Origin: Natrononativus amylolyticus
GTDB lineage: Archaea; Halobacteriota; Halobacteria; Halobacteriales; Natrialbaceae
Assembly (NCBI RefSeq): GCF_024362525.1
Contig: NZ_CP101458.1
Coordinates: 1,426,001-1,490,000, forward strand
DNA: 64,000 nt
Direction: 5' to 3'
This document shows, one piece after another, positions 1 through 7,981 of this stretch. Numbering within the stretch: position 1 is the first letter of the stretch; every line of letters starts with the position of its first letter. The translations under genes were made by a program, and so were the position numbers. The notes under the pieces were generated by a model, which was not told the origin of the DNA, ran no database searches, and saw nothing but the letters and a program-made list of their open reading frames with translations.

Positions 1-560
1 CGCGCGAAGCGGGTCAGTTCCTCTGCGGTCTCGAGCGGTTCCTCGGGCTCGAAGTGGCCGTTGAACAGCGCCGCGATCTCCGCGCGAGACTTGTGCATCG
101 CCGGCCCGACGAGGTGACTCGGCGCCTCGTCTGCGACCTGGAGGACGAACTCGCCGAGATCCGTCTCCCAGACGTCGATCTCGCGGGACTCGAGGTGGTC
201 GTTGACCTCGATCTCCTCGGTGGTCATCGACTTGCTCTTGACGACGGAGTCGACGCCGCGGTCCGCGGCGACGGACTCGACGTACGCGTTCGCGTCGGCC
301 GCGTCGGCGGCCAGGTACACCGTTCCGCCGTTGTCCTCGACCGCCTCGGTGACGCGGTCGATCAGCTCGGGGAGTTGGGCGATCGCGTCCTCCTTGATCC
401 CCCGCGCCTCCGAGCGGAGTTCGTCGTAGGCCGGAAACGAGTCGATCGCGTCGTAGCGCTTCTCGTTGAGCAGGGAGGCGTTCGCCGAGACCGCGGGGCC
501 CTCGGTCTCGAGGATCGCTCGAATCCGCTCGGCGCGGCTCTCGTCTGCGTTCCGGCTCAT
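1..560 (-). CDS. LutB-like LUD-domain iron-sulfur protein (N-terminal part, cut by window edge)
   Basis: The minus strand is open from an ATG at 560 to the left edge, giving 186 codons without a stop. The product begins MSRNADESRAERIRAILETE. It contains the LUD-domain pattern KSKSMTTEEIEVNDHLE, then ETDLGEFVLQVADEAPSHLV and PAMHKSRAEIAALF, typical of LutB/YkgF. That family oxidises L-lactate to pyruvate with partner LutA and LutC type subunits; its C-terminal 4Fe-4S ferredoxin-like part would lie outside the window. The start overlaps the stop of the upstream LUD gene as ATGA, so the two are translationally coupled. The family call is firm. The substrate, lactate or another hydroxyacid, is inferred. 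Confidence 0.85.
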   Translation of the reverse strand, partial: MSRNADESRAERIRAILETEGPAVSANASLLNEKRYDAIDSFPAYDELRSEARGIKEDAIAQLPELIDRVTEAVEDNGGTVYLAADAADANAYVESVAADRGVDSVVKSKSMTTEEIEVNDHLESREIDVWETDLGEFVLQVADEAPSHLVGPAMHKSRAEIAALFNGHFEPEEPLETAEELTRFA

Positions 561-1066
561 CGGTCGGTCACCACGACGACGTGGACCTCGCGGGGGCCGT
601 GGACCCCCTCGACCAGTTCGCCCATGTCGGCGGTCGCGCTCACGCCGGTCGCGAACACGACGCTGTCGGTTCCGTCGGCGAACTCACCGGCGAGCCGGTC
701 GAACGCGCCGCCGAGGTCGTCGTAGACGTCGCTCTCGGCGACGACGGCGACGTGTTTCGGCGGGTAGAGGCTCACGGGTTCCTCGCCCGCCGACGTCGAC
801 GGGATCGCGAGCGTTCCGTACTCCGCGATCGCGAACCGGGCCGGCGTCACGCCCGTTCTCGCCGACGCGAGCGAGTCGGGGGTCGGATCGGTGTCGACGG
901 CCGTCGCCTCGAGCGCGCCCGGCGCGAACGGGAGCGGGGCGCCGACCGCGGGTTCGTCGATCACCCGCGCGACGTGGTCGGGGAGATCCGCGGCGGTCGC
1001 GGACGACGTGGTGACCGCGAGCGACTCGAGGGCCTCGGTCAATCGCTGTCGTGTCTGGCTGCCCAT
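557..1066 (-). CDS. LutC-like LUD-domain protein
   Basis: The 169-residue protein has the LUD (DUF162) fold signatures of LutC/YkgG: an N-terminal helical part, then TPARFAIAEYGTLAIPSTS and EEPVSLYPPKHVAVV, ending in a GVHGPREVHVVVVTD segment. LutC is the small subunit of the lactate-utilisation complex. The gene opens an operon running leftwards and overlaps the LutB-like gene by four bases (ATGA). The ATG at 1066 is the only early start and follows a 245-bp spacer shared with the divergent transporter gene. No iron-sulfur cysteines are present, as expected for this subunit. Cytoplasmic. Confidence 0.82.
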   Translation of the reverse strand: MGSQTRQRLTEALESLAVTTSSATAADLPDHVARVIDEPAVGAPLPFAPGALEATAVDTDPTPDSLASARTGVTPARFAIAEYGTLAIPSTSAGEEPVSLYPPKHVAVVAESDVYDDLGGAFDRLAGEFADGTDSVVFATGVSATADMGELVEGVHGPREVHVVVVTDR

Positions 1067-1311
1067 CTAGTACGGTGTTTGTGAGTCACACACCATACGT
1101 CCATCGTCGGGCGGTAGCGCTTGCCACCAGCCGCCCGCCGACCGCCGGCCGAAAGTACGTCGACGTAGAACGGTCCGTTCGCGGCGTGTCCTCGAGTGAC
1201 ATAGATTTACGTAGTGTTCGTGCTTCGGTTGGCGTGTCGCATGAGAAGAACTCACACGACGCGCCGACCGCTTCGACGAGTCCGGCCGAGTGCGGGCCGG
1301 GAGGAACGACC

Positions 1312-2652
1312 GTGACCGAACTGACGGACGAGGAACTCGAGTACCCCGCCGAATCGTGGACCGGATTCTTCAGGAACCACTTCGGGCCGTCGATGCTGTG
1401 GGCGCTGATCAGCATCGGCGGGAGCCACATCATCCTCGCACCCACGCTGGGAGGCTTCTTCGGCATCTTCGCGGTGTGGATCTTCCTGTTGATCTACGTC
1501 GCGAAGTACGGCGGCTGGGAACTGGGCATCCGGTACACCTACGGCGTCGGCGGCAACCCCGTCGAAGCCTACGGCGACCTCCCCGGACCGAAGAACTGGG
1601 CGATGTGGATCTCCGTGTTCATTTTTACCGTTCTCTACACGGGGATTACGGCCGCCGTCGGCTTCGGAACGGCCGCACTCGCAGCGGCGCTGACGCCGCT
1701 GGAGCCGCTGTCGGCGTACGTGATCCTGCTCGCCATCGCCGTCGTGCTCGTGCTGTTCTCGCGGTACGGCCTGCTCGAGAACATCCTCAAGGTGTTCACC
1801 GCGATTCTCGGCGGACTCATCGTCCTCGGCGTGCTGTTCGGGCCGCCGTCGACCGACGTGATCGCCGAGACTGCGACGGGGCTGCCCGAGGGGACCTCGC
1901 TCGCGCTGTTCGTCGGACTGTTCGCCGCCGCCGCCGGCTTCGCGCCAACTGGCCACAGCACCAGCATCCTGATCGGTAGCTGGTCGATGGCCAAGGACGA
2001 AGGGGCCCAGGCGCTTCGCAAGAAGGGAGTCGATCCCGACAACGAGCGCTACCACGACTACATCGCGGCCTGGATCAAGACCGGGCGCCGGGACTTCAAC
2101 ATCGGCTACGCGTTCAGTCTCGTGATCATGCTCAGCATGGTCGTTCTCGCGGCGAACGTCCTGTATCCGAACCCGCCGACCGACGAGAACCTCGCGTTCG
2201 TCCTCGGCGAGATCCTCAGCGACTCGTTCGGTCCGTGGTCGTTCTGGGCGATGCTCCTCTGCGCCTTCGCCGCGCTGTACTCGACGGTGATCACGCTCCT
2301 CGACGGCGCCTCGCGGGCGACGGCGGACATCCTGCCGCTGGCGCTCGAGAACGACGACCTCGACGGCGAGCGCATCCGCCGGTTCGTCGTCGTCGGAATA
2401 GGCATCGGGAGTCTGATCCCGATCGCCGTCATCGGCACCCTGCCGGTGACGCTCATCCTCTGGATCTCGGTGATCCTCGTCATCTTCGAGGTGTTCTTCT
2501 ACCCGGCGAACTGGTACGTCGTCGAGCGCCGCCTTCCCGAGGCGTTTCGGCCGTCGACGACGTGGAAGCTCTACTACGTGGTCACGATCGTTCTGGTCGT
2601 GATCTTCGCGATTATGGGCGCAGCCGAGGAGCTCGGAATCCTCGGCGCGTGA
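1312..2652 (+). CDS. Divergent Nramp-family membrane transporter
   Basis: An 11-helix membrane protein of 446 residues related to the Nramp divalent-metal transporters. The GTG at 1312 is preferred because GGAGG stands just upstream and the protein then begins TELTDEELEYPAESWTG, close to the first helix. The frame is open further upstream, but that stretch is not membrane-like. Canonical Nramps carry DPGN in helix 1 and MPH in helix 6. Here the matching places read GGSH (residues 36-39) and TGH (in GFAPTGHSTS). The metal-binding side chains are therefore changed, and the substrate cannot be read from the family. A TATA-like run lies near 1203. Single gene, divergent from the LUD operon. Confidence 0.75.
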   Translation: MTELTDEELEYPAESWTGFFRNHFGPSMLWALISIGGSHIILAPTLGGFFGIFAVWIFLLIYVAKYGGWELGIRYTYGVGGNPVEAYGDLPGPKNWAMWISVFIFTVLYTGITAAVGFGTAALAAALTPLEPLSAYVILLAIAVVLVLFSRYGLLENILKVFTAILGGLIVLGVLFGPPSTDVIAETATGLPEGTSLALFVGLFAAAAGFAPTGHSTSILIGSWSMAKDEGAQALRKKGVDPDNERYHDYIAAWIKTGRRDFNIGYAFSLVIMLSMVVLAANVLYPNPPTDENLAFVLGEILSDSFGPWSFWAMLLCAFAALYSTVITLLDGASRATADILPLALENDDLDGERIRRFVVVGIGIGSLIPIAVIGTLPVTLILWISVILVIFEVFFYPANWYVVERRLPEAFRPSTTWKLYYVVTIVLVVIFAIMGAAEELGILGA

Positions 2653-2693
2653 GCGCGGGGGCGACTCGAGTCTCCCGCGGAACGTCCATCTCG

Positions 2694-2757
2694 ACATATA
2701 ATGCACCGAGTTGTTCGTCCGAAAAGTCATGTTCCTGGAGTGTAAACGGAGGGGGTG
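2694..2757 (+). promoter_or_regulatory. Promoter and strong ribosome binding site for the salactin-neighbour membrane gene
   Basis: A TATA-like box, CATATAATG, lies at about 2694-2702. It would place transcription start near 2726, leaving a leader of about 30 bases that ends in GGAGGGGGTG directly before the ATG at 2758. An SD-led leader is the exception here, as most promoters in this window look leaderless. A GTG at 2755 is in frame but overlaps the SD. Confidence 0.5.
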
Positions 2758-3672
2758 ATGACTGCGGACTCGAACCCCGACGGGACCCTGTTCGACCTCT
2801 ACCGCCGCTATATCGGCGAACCGGAGAACCGGACGGACGTCTACGGCGGATTCGGACTGTTCGTCGGTGGAATCGCCCTCGCGCTCCTCGCGTTGACGCT
2901 GTTCGTCGTGGCGAATCGGTACGAGACGACCGCCGGGTCGCCCTACTGGTCGTGGGCGCAGGCTGCCTACGCGCTGGGAATGCTCTCCCTCCCGGTCACG
3001 ATGATCGGCGTCGTCACCCTCCTGCCTGCAGAGCGTCGCGTTCGCGGCGTCTCCGCGGCCGGCGTCGCCGTGACCGTCGGCGCCGTCGTCGGCTTCGTCG
3101 CGGCGTACCCCTCGAACTGGAACAACTACGGCGCCGACTACACCCTCGCGGTCGTCGGCGGCTACGCCCTCGGACTTGCAGCCGTCACCGCCGCGACCGG
3201 CGCCGCCCTCATCGCTCACTACCTCGATATGGCGCGGGCGGTCGAGGCGGTGCCCGCCGAGGAGGAGGCTGCGGCCGAATCCTACTCCGACGAGGAGATC
3301 CGCGACGACATCGACGCCGCGATGGAGGGCGTCGAACTCTCGTGGGGCGGCGTCGAGAAGACCGAGCACAAGCGGCTGAGCTTCTCCGAACACCAGTTCG
3401 ACGACGCCGACGTCAACGTCGAGGCGAAGACCACCCGCTCGAGCGGCGTCGACGCGCAGGTCGCCGGCCTCAAGGGATTGAAAGGCGGCGACACGAAGAC
3501 GGCGACCTCGAGTTCGACCGTCGACGATCAGACGGCGAAACTGAAGGAACTCAGAGAAAAACAGCGCCTCGAGGAGGTCGCGACAGCTGATTCCGGAGGA
3601 TTCGTCGCCAGCGCCAGGGTCCGCCTGAACGGCGTCGTAGAGGGGGTCCGAGCGGCGCTCAACCGACGGTAA
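2758..3672 (+). CDS. Haloarchaeal membrane protein with cytoplasmic tail (DUF7139-like), next to salactin
   Basis: The 304-residue protein has four to five hydrophobic segments in its first 160 residues. A long acidic, soluble tail follows, with AEEEAAAESYSDEEIRDDI, a low-complexity TKTATSSSTVDDQ stretch and a short basic C-terminal helix. I recognise it as the uncharacterised haloarchaeal family often found directly upstream of salactin; the DUF number is from memory. It ends 83 bases before the salactin gene on the same strand, although salactin has its own promoter. The conserved pairing suggests a membrane partner for the actin-like filament, but this is inference. No catalytic motif is visible. 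Confidence 0.65.
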   Translation: MTADSNPDGTLFDLYRRYIGEPENRTDVYGGFGLFVGGIALALLALTLFVVANRYETTAGSPYWSWAQAAYALGMLSLPVTMIGVVTLLPAERRVRGVSAAGVAVTVGAVVGFVAAYPSNWNNYGADYTLAVVGGYALGLAAVTAATGAALIAHYLDMARAVEAVPAEEEAAAESYSDEEIRDDIDAAMEGVELSWGGVEKTEHKRLSFSEHQFDDADVNVEAKTTRSSGVDAQVAGLKGLKGGDTKTATSSSTVDDQTAKLKELREKQRLEEVATADSGGFVASARVRLNGVVEGVRAALNRR

Positions 3673-3724
3673 TTCGTCCGGTCGTTCGGGACATCATATA
3701 TAGACAGTCCTATTTTTCACATAG

Positions 3725-3733
3725 TTTTATAAT
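3725..3733 (+). promoter_or_regulatory. TATA box for salactin
   Basis: The box TTTTATAAT is centred 27 bases before the ATG at 3756, which fits a leaderless transcript. The surrounding spacer is AT-rich compared with the genes. Confidence 0.65.
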
Positions 3734-3755
3734 CCGGTAGATACCTTGCCCGAAT

Positions 3756-4778
3756 ATGGCTAAGGGCCTAGACGTCGGCACGATGAACATCCTGTCGGCA
3801 CAACAGGACGGTAACGACACGGTATTCGTCCAGCAACGAAACTCATTCGTCGAGATCGAGTACTCGGATATGGCGGAGCAGATGCTCTCGCGGAGCGAAG
3901 TCCTCCACATTCGGAAGGACGACAAGGTGTACGTCGTCGGCGACGACGCGCTGAACTTCGCGAACATCTTCAACAAGGAGACCCGCCGCCCGATGAAACA
4001 CGGGATCCTCTCGGCCGACGAGAAGAGCGCGATCCCGATGATGAAGCTCATCATCGAGCAGGTCGTCGGCGAACCCGCCTATCCGGACGAGAAGCTGTAC
4101 TTCTCGACGCCCGCGGACCCGATCGACGACGATCTCTCGACGCTGTACCACCAGAAGACGATCGAGTCGTTCCTGAACGATATGGGCTACGACGCAGAAC
4201 CCATCAACGAGGGGATGTCCGTCGTCTACTCCGAACTCGCGGACAACAACTTCACCGGACTCGGCATCAGCTTCGGTGCGGGGATGACGAACGTCTGTCT
4301 CTCCTACTACGCGGTGCCGGTCATGAAGTTCTCCGTCGCCCGCGGCGGCGACTGGGTCGACGAGCAGGCCGCCCGCGCGACGGGCACGCCCGTCGACAAG
4401 GTCACCTCGATCAAGGAGAACGACTTCGAACTCGACTTCACGACGGACGTCGGCGGCGTCGAAGGGGCGCTGTCGATCTACTACGAGAACTTACTCGACT
4501 ACGTCATCGAGAACATCGTCGCGGAGGTCGACGAGGAGGACGTCGAGGAGGGTCTCGACGTGCCCGTCGTCGTCACCGGCGGCACCTCGAGCCCCAGCGG
4601 CTTCGAGGCGCTGTTCCGCGACCACCTGGAGGACGCGAACATTCCGTTCTCGATCAGCGGCGTCTCCCACGCCGGCGAGCCGCTGTACAGCGTCGCCCGG
4701 GGTGGCCTCGTCGCCGCCCGCTCGGACGAGGACGTCGAACACGAAGAAGAGGACGTCGAAGCGGCCGCCGCCGAGTAA
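3756..4778 (+). CDS. Salactin, haloarchaeal actin-like cytoskeletal protein
   Basis: The 340-residue protein has the actin/Hsp70 ATPase fold. A first phosphate loop, GLDVGTMN, lies at residues 4-11; a second, [12 protein letters not shown], is in the middle; and an adenosine-binding [10 protein letters not shown] lies near the C-terminus. Sequence and length match salactin, described in Halobacterium salinarum as a dynamically unstable filament that grows from the cell poles and is needed for proper chromosome distribution. The last 20 residues are an acidic tail ([16 protein letters not shown]). The gene follows a conserved membrane protein and has its own leaderless-type promoter. The family is confident; the cellular role is carried over from the studied homologue. 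Confidence 0.85.
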   Translation: MAKGLDVGTMNILSAQQDGNDTVFVQQRNSFVEIEYSDMAEQMLSRSEVLHIRKDDKVYVVGDDALNFANIFNKETRRPMKHGILSADEKSAIPMMKLIIEQVVGEPAYPDEKLYFSTPADPIDDDLSTLYHQKTIESFLNDMGYDAEPINEGMSVVYSELADNNFTGLGISFGAGMTNVCLSYYAVPVMKFSVARGGDWVDEQAARATGTPVDKVTSIKENDFELDFTTDVGGVEGALSIYYENLLDYVIENIVAEVDEEDVEEGLDVPVVVTGGTSSPSGFEALFRDHLEDANIPFSISGVSHAGEPLYSVARGGLVAARSDEDVEHEEEDVEAAAAE

Positions 4779-4793
4779 CCGAGCCGAACCCGC

Positions 4794-4799
4794 TTTTTT
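4794..4799 (+). terminator. T-run terminator after salactin
   Basis: Six Ts follow the salactin stop by about 15 bases, in the 52-bp gap before the convergent zinc-ribbon gene. Archaeal termination often uses such runs. Confidence 0.4.
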
Positions 4800-4830
4800 G
4801 CGTCGACGCCGACGGAGCCGCAGGCTCGAG

Positions 4831-5016
4831 TTACCGCTCGTAGAACCGCTCGAGCGCGTCCCGCCAGGACTCGAGTCTCGGCCGGTCGCTCTCGTGGTCG
4901 ACGGGGACGTCCGCGAAGCCACAGCGACCGCAGGCGATCGTTTCGACCTCGCCCAGCTCGAGTCGCTCGAGCGCGGAGCCACAGCGCGGGCAGTCGTCCA
5001 TAGTGGTATCTGTCAT
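4831..5016 (-). CDS. Small zinc-ribbon protein (61 aa)
   Basis: The protein has two CxxCG knuckles, CPRCGS at residues 9-14 and CGRCGF at 29-34, forming one zinc ribbon. A charged C-terminal helix, RPRLESWRDALERFYER, follows. Haloarchaea carry many such small zinc proteins of unknown role. A second ATG (MDDCPRCG) five codons downstream could be the true start. It is convergent with salactin and stands alone. No function is claimed beyond zinc binding. Confidence 0.7.
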   Translation of the reverse strand: MTDTTMDDCPRCGSALERLELGEVETIACGRCGFADVPVDHESDRPRLESWRDALERFYER

Positions 5017-5158
5017 CGAGCGTTCTTAACTGTATGCGGTTGCGTCACCGACGGGCGCGGTCGTCGTCCACTCGCTCGCTTTCGGGCCCTCGGCCGAGGG
5101 AGAATTACTACTAAGCATTTGCTAAAGCTTTTGTATGCGGCATGTGTATGGGTTCGTA

Positions 5159-5560
5159 ATGAGCGCGACTCTCCCCCCGAACGTGGACCGAACGATCGAA
5201 CGCTGTCGGCCCGAAGACGTCACGCCGGTCCGACTCGAGGCCGACGCCCTGGAGTCGACGGCGCCGGAGTACCTGCGGGATTTAAAGCGCGAGCTGAACC
5301 GCAACGGGCTGTTCCCCGCCGGGCTGACCGTCGACGCCTGCTTCGACGAGGACTGCTCGCTCGACACCCAGCGCGAGGTCGACCGGATCCGGTCGTACGT
5401 GCGCGCGGGTGCGTTCCTCGGCGTCGGTTCGGTGACCGTCGAGGCCGAGGAGGTGGCGAACCCCGAGAAGGTCCGTCCCGCGCTGGCGGCCTGCGCCGAG
5501 CGGGCCGACCGCGAGGGGCTCGCCCTCGAACTCGACGCACCCATTAGTCTCGAGTCCTGA
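5159..5560 (+). CDS. Haloarchaeal hypothetical protein upstream of a METTL5-type methyltransferase
   Basis: From the ATG at 5159 the product is 133 residues and starts MSATLPPNVDRTIERCRPED. An in-frame ATG at 5135 would add eight residues (MRHVYGFV) and is less likely because these resemble leader sequence. The protein is acidic and soluble, with no membrane segment and a few cysteines (CFDEDCS) that do not form a standard zinc site. The methyltransferase gene starts only ten bases after its stop, so the two are probably co-transcribed. I do not recognise the family. The coupling suggests a role near RNA modification, which is weak inference. Confidence 0.65.
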   Translation: MSATLPPNVDRTIERCRPEDVTPVRLEADALESTAPEYLRDLKRELNRNGLFPAGLTVDACFDEDCSLDTQREVDRIRSYVRAGAFLGVGSVTVEAEEVANPEKVRPALAACAERADREGLALELDAPISLES

Positions 5561-5570
5561 ACCACCCTCG

Positions 5571-6203
5571 ATGCCGTCACGGCGCACGATCGCCCGCCGC
5601 CTCGAGTCAGTCCGCGACTTCTCCGACCCGTCGGTTTCCTTAGAGCAGTATCTCACGCCGCCGGAGATCGCGGCTCACGTCTGTCACCTCGCCGCGATCC
5701 AGGGCGACCTCGAGCGCGTGGTCGATCTCGGCACGGGCACCGGAATGCTGGCGATCGGCGCCGCCCTCGCCGGCTCGACGTCGGTCGTCGGGGTCGACGT
5801 CGACGCGGACGCGCTCGCGCTGGCGCGGGAGAACGAACGCGCCGTCCTCGAGCGTCCCGAGATCGGCTGGCTCCGGGGAGACGCCACCCGGCTGCCGCTC
5901 TGTCCGGCGGACGGGATCACCGTGCTCTCGAATCCGCCGTTCGGCGCCCAGCGGGGCAACGAGGGCGCCGACCGGGCGTTCCTCGAGACAGCCGCCCGGG
6001 TCGCGACCGTCTCTTATACGATCCACAACGAGGGGAGCCAGGCGTTTCTCGAGTCCTTCGCGGCCGACCACGGCGGGGAGGTGACCCACGCCTTCCGCGC
6101 GGCGTTCCCGATCGAACGGCGCTTCGAGTTCCACACCGACGACTCCCGGACGCTCGCGGCCGAGGTCTTTCGCATCGAGTGGTCCGGCGATCGGCCGACG
6201 TAG
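5571..6203 (+). CDS. METTL5-family N6-adenine rRNA methyltransferase
   Basis: The 210-residue Rossmann methyltransferase has an SAM loop, DLGTGTG, at residues 52-58 and the N6-adenine signature NPPF at 121-124 followed by GAQRGN. It also has the N-terminal LEQYLTPPEIAAH typical of the METTL5 branch. Human METTL5 methylates one adenine of 18S rRNA; archaeal members are expected to act on the matching region of 16S rRNA. The length fits the family (about 200-210). It follows the hypothetical gene by ten bases. The fold and adenine chemistry are clear; the precise RNA site is inferred. Confidence 0.8.
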   Translation: MPSRRTIARRLESVRDFSDPSVSLEQYLTPPEIAAHVCHLAAIQGDLERVVDLGTGTGMLAIGAALAGSTSVVGVDVDADALALARENERAVLERPEIGWLRGDATRLPLCPADGITVLSNPPFGAQRGNEGADRAFLETAARVATVSYTIHNEGSQAFLESFAADHGGEVTHAFRAAFPIERRFEFHTDDSRTLAAEVFRIEWSGDRPT

Positions 6204-6230
6204 CGGAGCCGTGGCGACTCATCTCCCATT

Positions 6231-6251
6231 GCTGTTCACCGGGTGAACAGC
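6231..6251. promoter_or_regulatory. 21-bp perfect palindrome, operator-like
   Basis: GCTGTTCACC and GGTGAACAGC form a perfect inverted repeat around a single G. It lies 28 bases after the methyltransferase stop and about 230 bases before the flavin oxidoreductase gene. A related half-site, GTTCACC, recurs at 6307-6313. The 274-bp spacer holds no convincing gene. The repeat could be a dimeric repressor site or a hairpin terminator; no T-run follows, which favours an operator. Confidence 0.5.
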
Positions 6252-6477
6252 CGTCAGGGGGCGACAGATTTTCACGGGATAAGACGATGCAGGCCGCCAT
6301 CTAACAGTTCACCCATCCTTCCGCGTCGAGCTGCCCGGTGTGTCGACCCACCGATGGGGCAGACGAAACGGAGGGTCGAAACCACGAAGAGGAAGCCATG
6401 AAACCGCCGATTCACACCGATGTAGCGGCCAGAGAACCGTTTCCCGACCAGCTAACACGGCGATCCGACCGGGGCTC

Positions 6478-7902
6478 ATGAGTCGAACGACCCTCACTAC
6501 TCGAGACGGAGCCACGGCCTCGCTTCCGGCGGCGGCCCTCGAGTCGTTTAGCGAGCAGCTACGGGGCTCACTCCTCACGCCCGAAGACCCGGGCTACGAA
6601 GAATCGACGCGCACCTGGAACGGGATGATCGAGAAGACGCCCGCCCTCGTCGTCCGGCCGACGGGAACGGCCGACGTCGTAGCCGCCGTGAACTTCGCCC
6701 GCGAACACGACCTCTTGCTTTCGGTCAAGGGAGGCGGCCACAACATCGCCGGGACGGCGCTGGCCGACGGCGGGCTTACCGTCGACCTCTCCGGACTCCG
6801 CGGCGTCGTCGTCGATCCCGACGAGCGAACGGCCATCGCCCAGGGGGGCTGTCAGCTCGGCGACCTCGACCGGGAGACGCAGCTCCACGGGCTTGCGACC
6901 TCCTGTGGCTTCGTCTCGGAGGTCGGGCTGGCGGGGCTGACCCTCGGTGGCGGCTTCGGCTATCTGACCCGCCGGTTCGGCTGGACGGTCGACGACCTCC
7001 TCGCGGTCGAGATCGTTACCGCCGACGGCGAGGTCCGCCGCGCCAGCCGCGAGGAGCACCCCGATCTCTTCTGGGCGGTTCGCGGTGCCGGTCACAACTT
7101 CGGCGTCGTCACCTCGTTTACGTTCCGACTCCACGAGGTCGGGCCGACCGTCTACGGCGGGCTCATCGCCTGGCCGTTCGAGCGGGCCGCGGAGATCCTC
7201 GCGGCCTATCGAGAGCTCACCGCCACCGCGCCCAGGGAGCTCACGGCGTTTCTGCTCATGCGCCGGGCACCGCCGGCCCCGTTCGTCCCTGAAGCGTGGC
7301 ACGGCAGGCGGATCTGTGCGATGGCAGTTTGCTACAGCGGCGACCTGGCCGCCGTCGACGAGGCGCTGGCACCGATTCGGGCGCTTCCCGACCCCATCGT
7401 CGACGTGCTTCGAGAGCAGTCCTACACCGAGATCCAGTCCTACCTCGATGCGACCCAGCCGAAGGGGAACCACTACTACTGGAAGACCGAGTTCGCCGCC
7501 GAACTCGAGGACGACCTGCTGGCGACGATGCGGGAGTTAGCCGCGGACAACCCTATCCCGGGCGGCCAGTTGCTCTTCGCACACGTCGGCGGGGCGCTCA
7601 ACGAGCGCGACGCCGACGATGGGTCCGTCGGCAACCGAGACGCCCGATTCGTCTACGGCGCAGCGGGCATGTGGGAGCCGGACGACCCGGACGGCGAACG
7701 GTACCGCGAGTGGGTTCGCGATGCGTGGAAGGGGTTCCATCCCTTCTCGACGGGTAACTACATCAACTTTCAGACCGCCGACGAGAGCCGGGGGCGAATC
7801 GAAGAGACGTACGGACGCAACTACGACCGACTCCTCGAGGCCAAGGGGCGATACGACCCGGCCAACGTGTTCCGGGTGAATCGGAACCTCCAGCCGACGT
7901 GA
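6478..7902 (+). CDS. FAD-linked oxidoreductase, berberine-bridge-enzyme-like
   Basis: This 474-residue flavoprotein has a PCMH-type FAD-binding domain followed by a C-terminal BBE segment (YDPANVFRVNRNLQP). The GGGHN motif at residues 85-89 carries His88, the usual site of covalent 8-alpha flavin attachment. TLGGGFGYLTRRFG follows the pattern of sugar and alkaloid oxidases. Cys143 is not in the position used for a second covalent bond in true BBE, so single attachment is likely. The ATG at 6478 is chosen because upstream in-frame sequence is not protein-like. Typical substrates are oligosaccharides or other alcohols; the actual one is unknown. It is a single gene downstream of a palindromic operator-like site. 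Confidence 0.82.
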   Translation: MSRTTLTTRDGATASLPAAALESFSEQLRGSLLTPEDPGYEESTRTWNGMIEKTPALVVRPTGTADVVAAVNFAREHDLLLSVKGGGHNIAGTALADGGLTVDLSGLRGVVVDPDERTAIAQGGCQLGDLDRETQLHGLATSCGFVSEVGLAGLTLGGGFGYLTRRFGWTVDDLLAVEIVTADGEVRRASREEHPDLFWAVRGAGHNFGVVTSFTFRLHEVGPTVYGGLIAWPFERAAEILAAYRELTATAPRELTAFLLMRRAPPAPFVPEAWHGRRICAMAVCYSGDLAAVDEALAPIRALPDPIVDVLREQSYTEIQSYLDATQPKGNHYYWKTEFAAELEDDLLATMRELAADNPIPGGQLLFAHVGGALNERDADDGSVGNRDARFVYGAAGMWEPDDPDGERYREWVRDAWKGFHPFSTGNYINFQTADESRGRIEETYGRNYDRLLEAKGRYDPANVFRVNRNLQPT

Positions 7903-7981
7903 GCCGGTGCGGAGACGGTTCACCCTGACCCTCGACGCGGGGTCGAACGCGACACGGGCCGCTGTCCCCTCACCGCGACGA

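Noticed and set aside
1252-3393. Minus-strand open frame of 713 codons over the Nramp and DUF7139 genes
   Set aside because: It is the antisense shadow typical of GC-rich DNA: Arg/Asp/Glu-rich without domains, over two genes with clear membrane helices.
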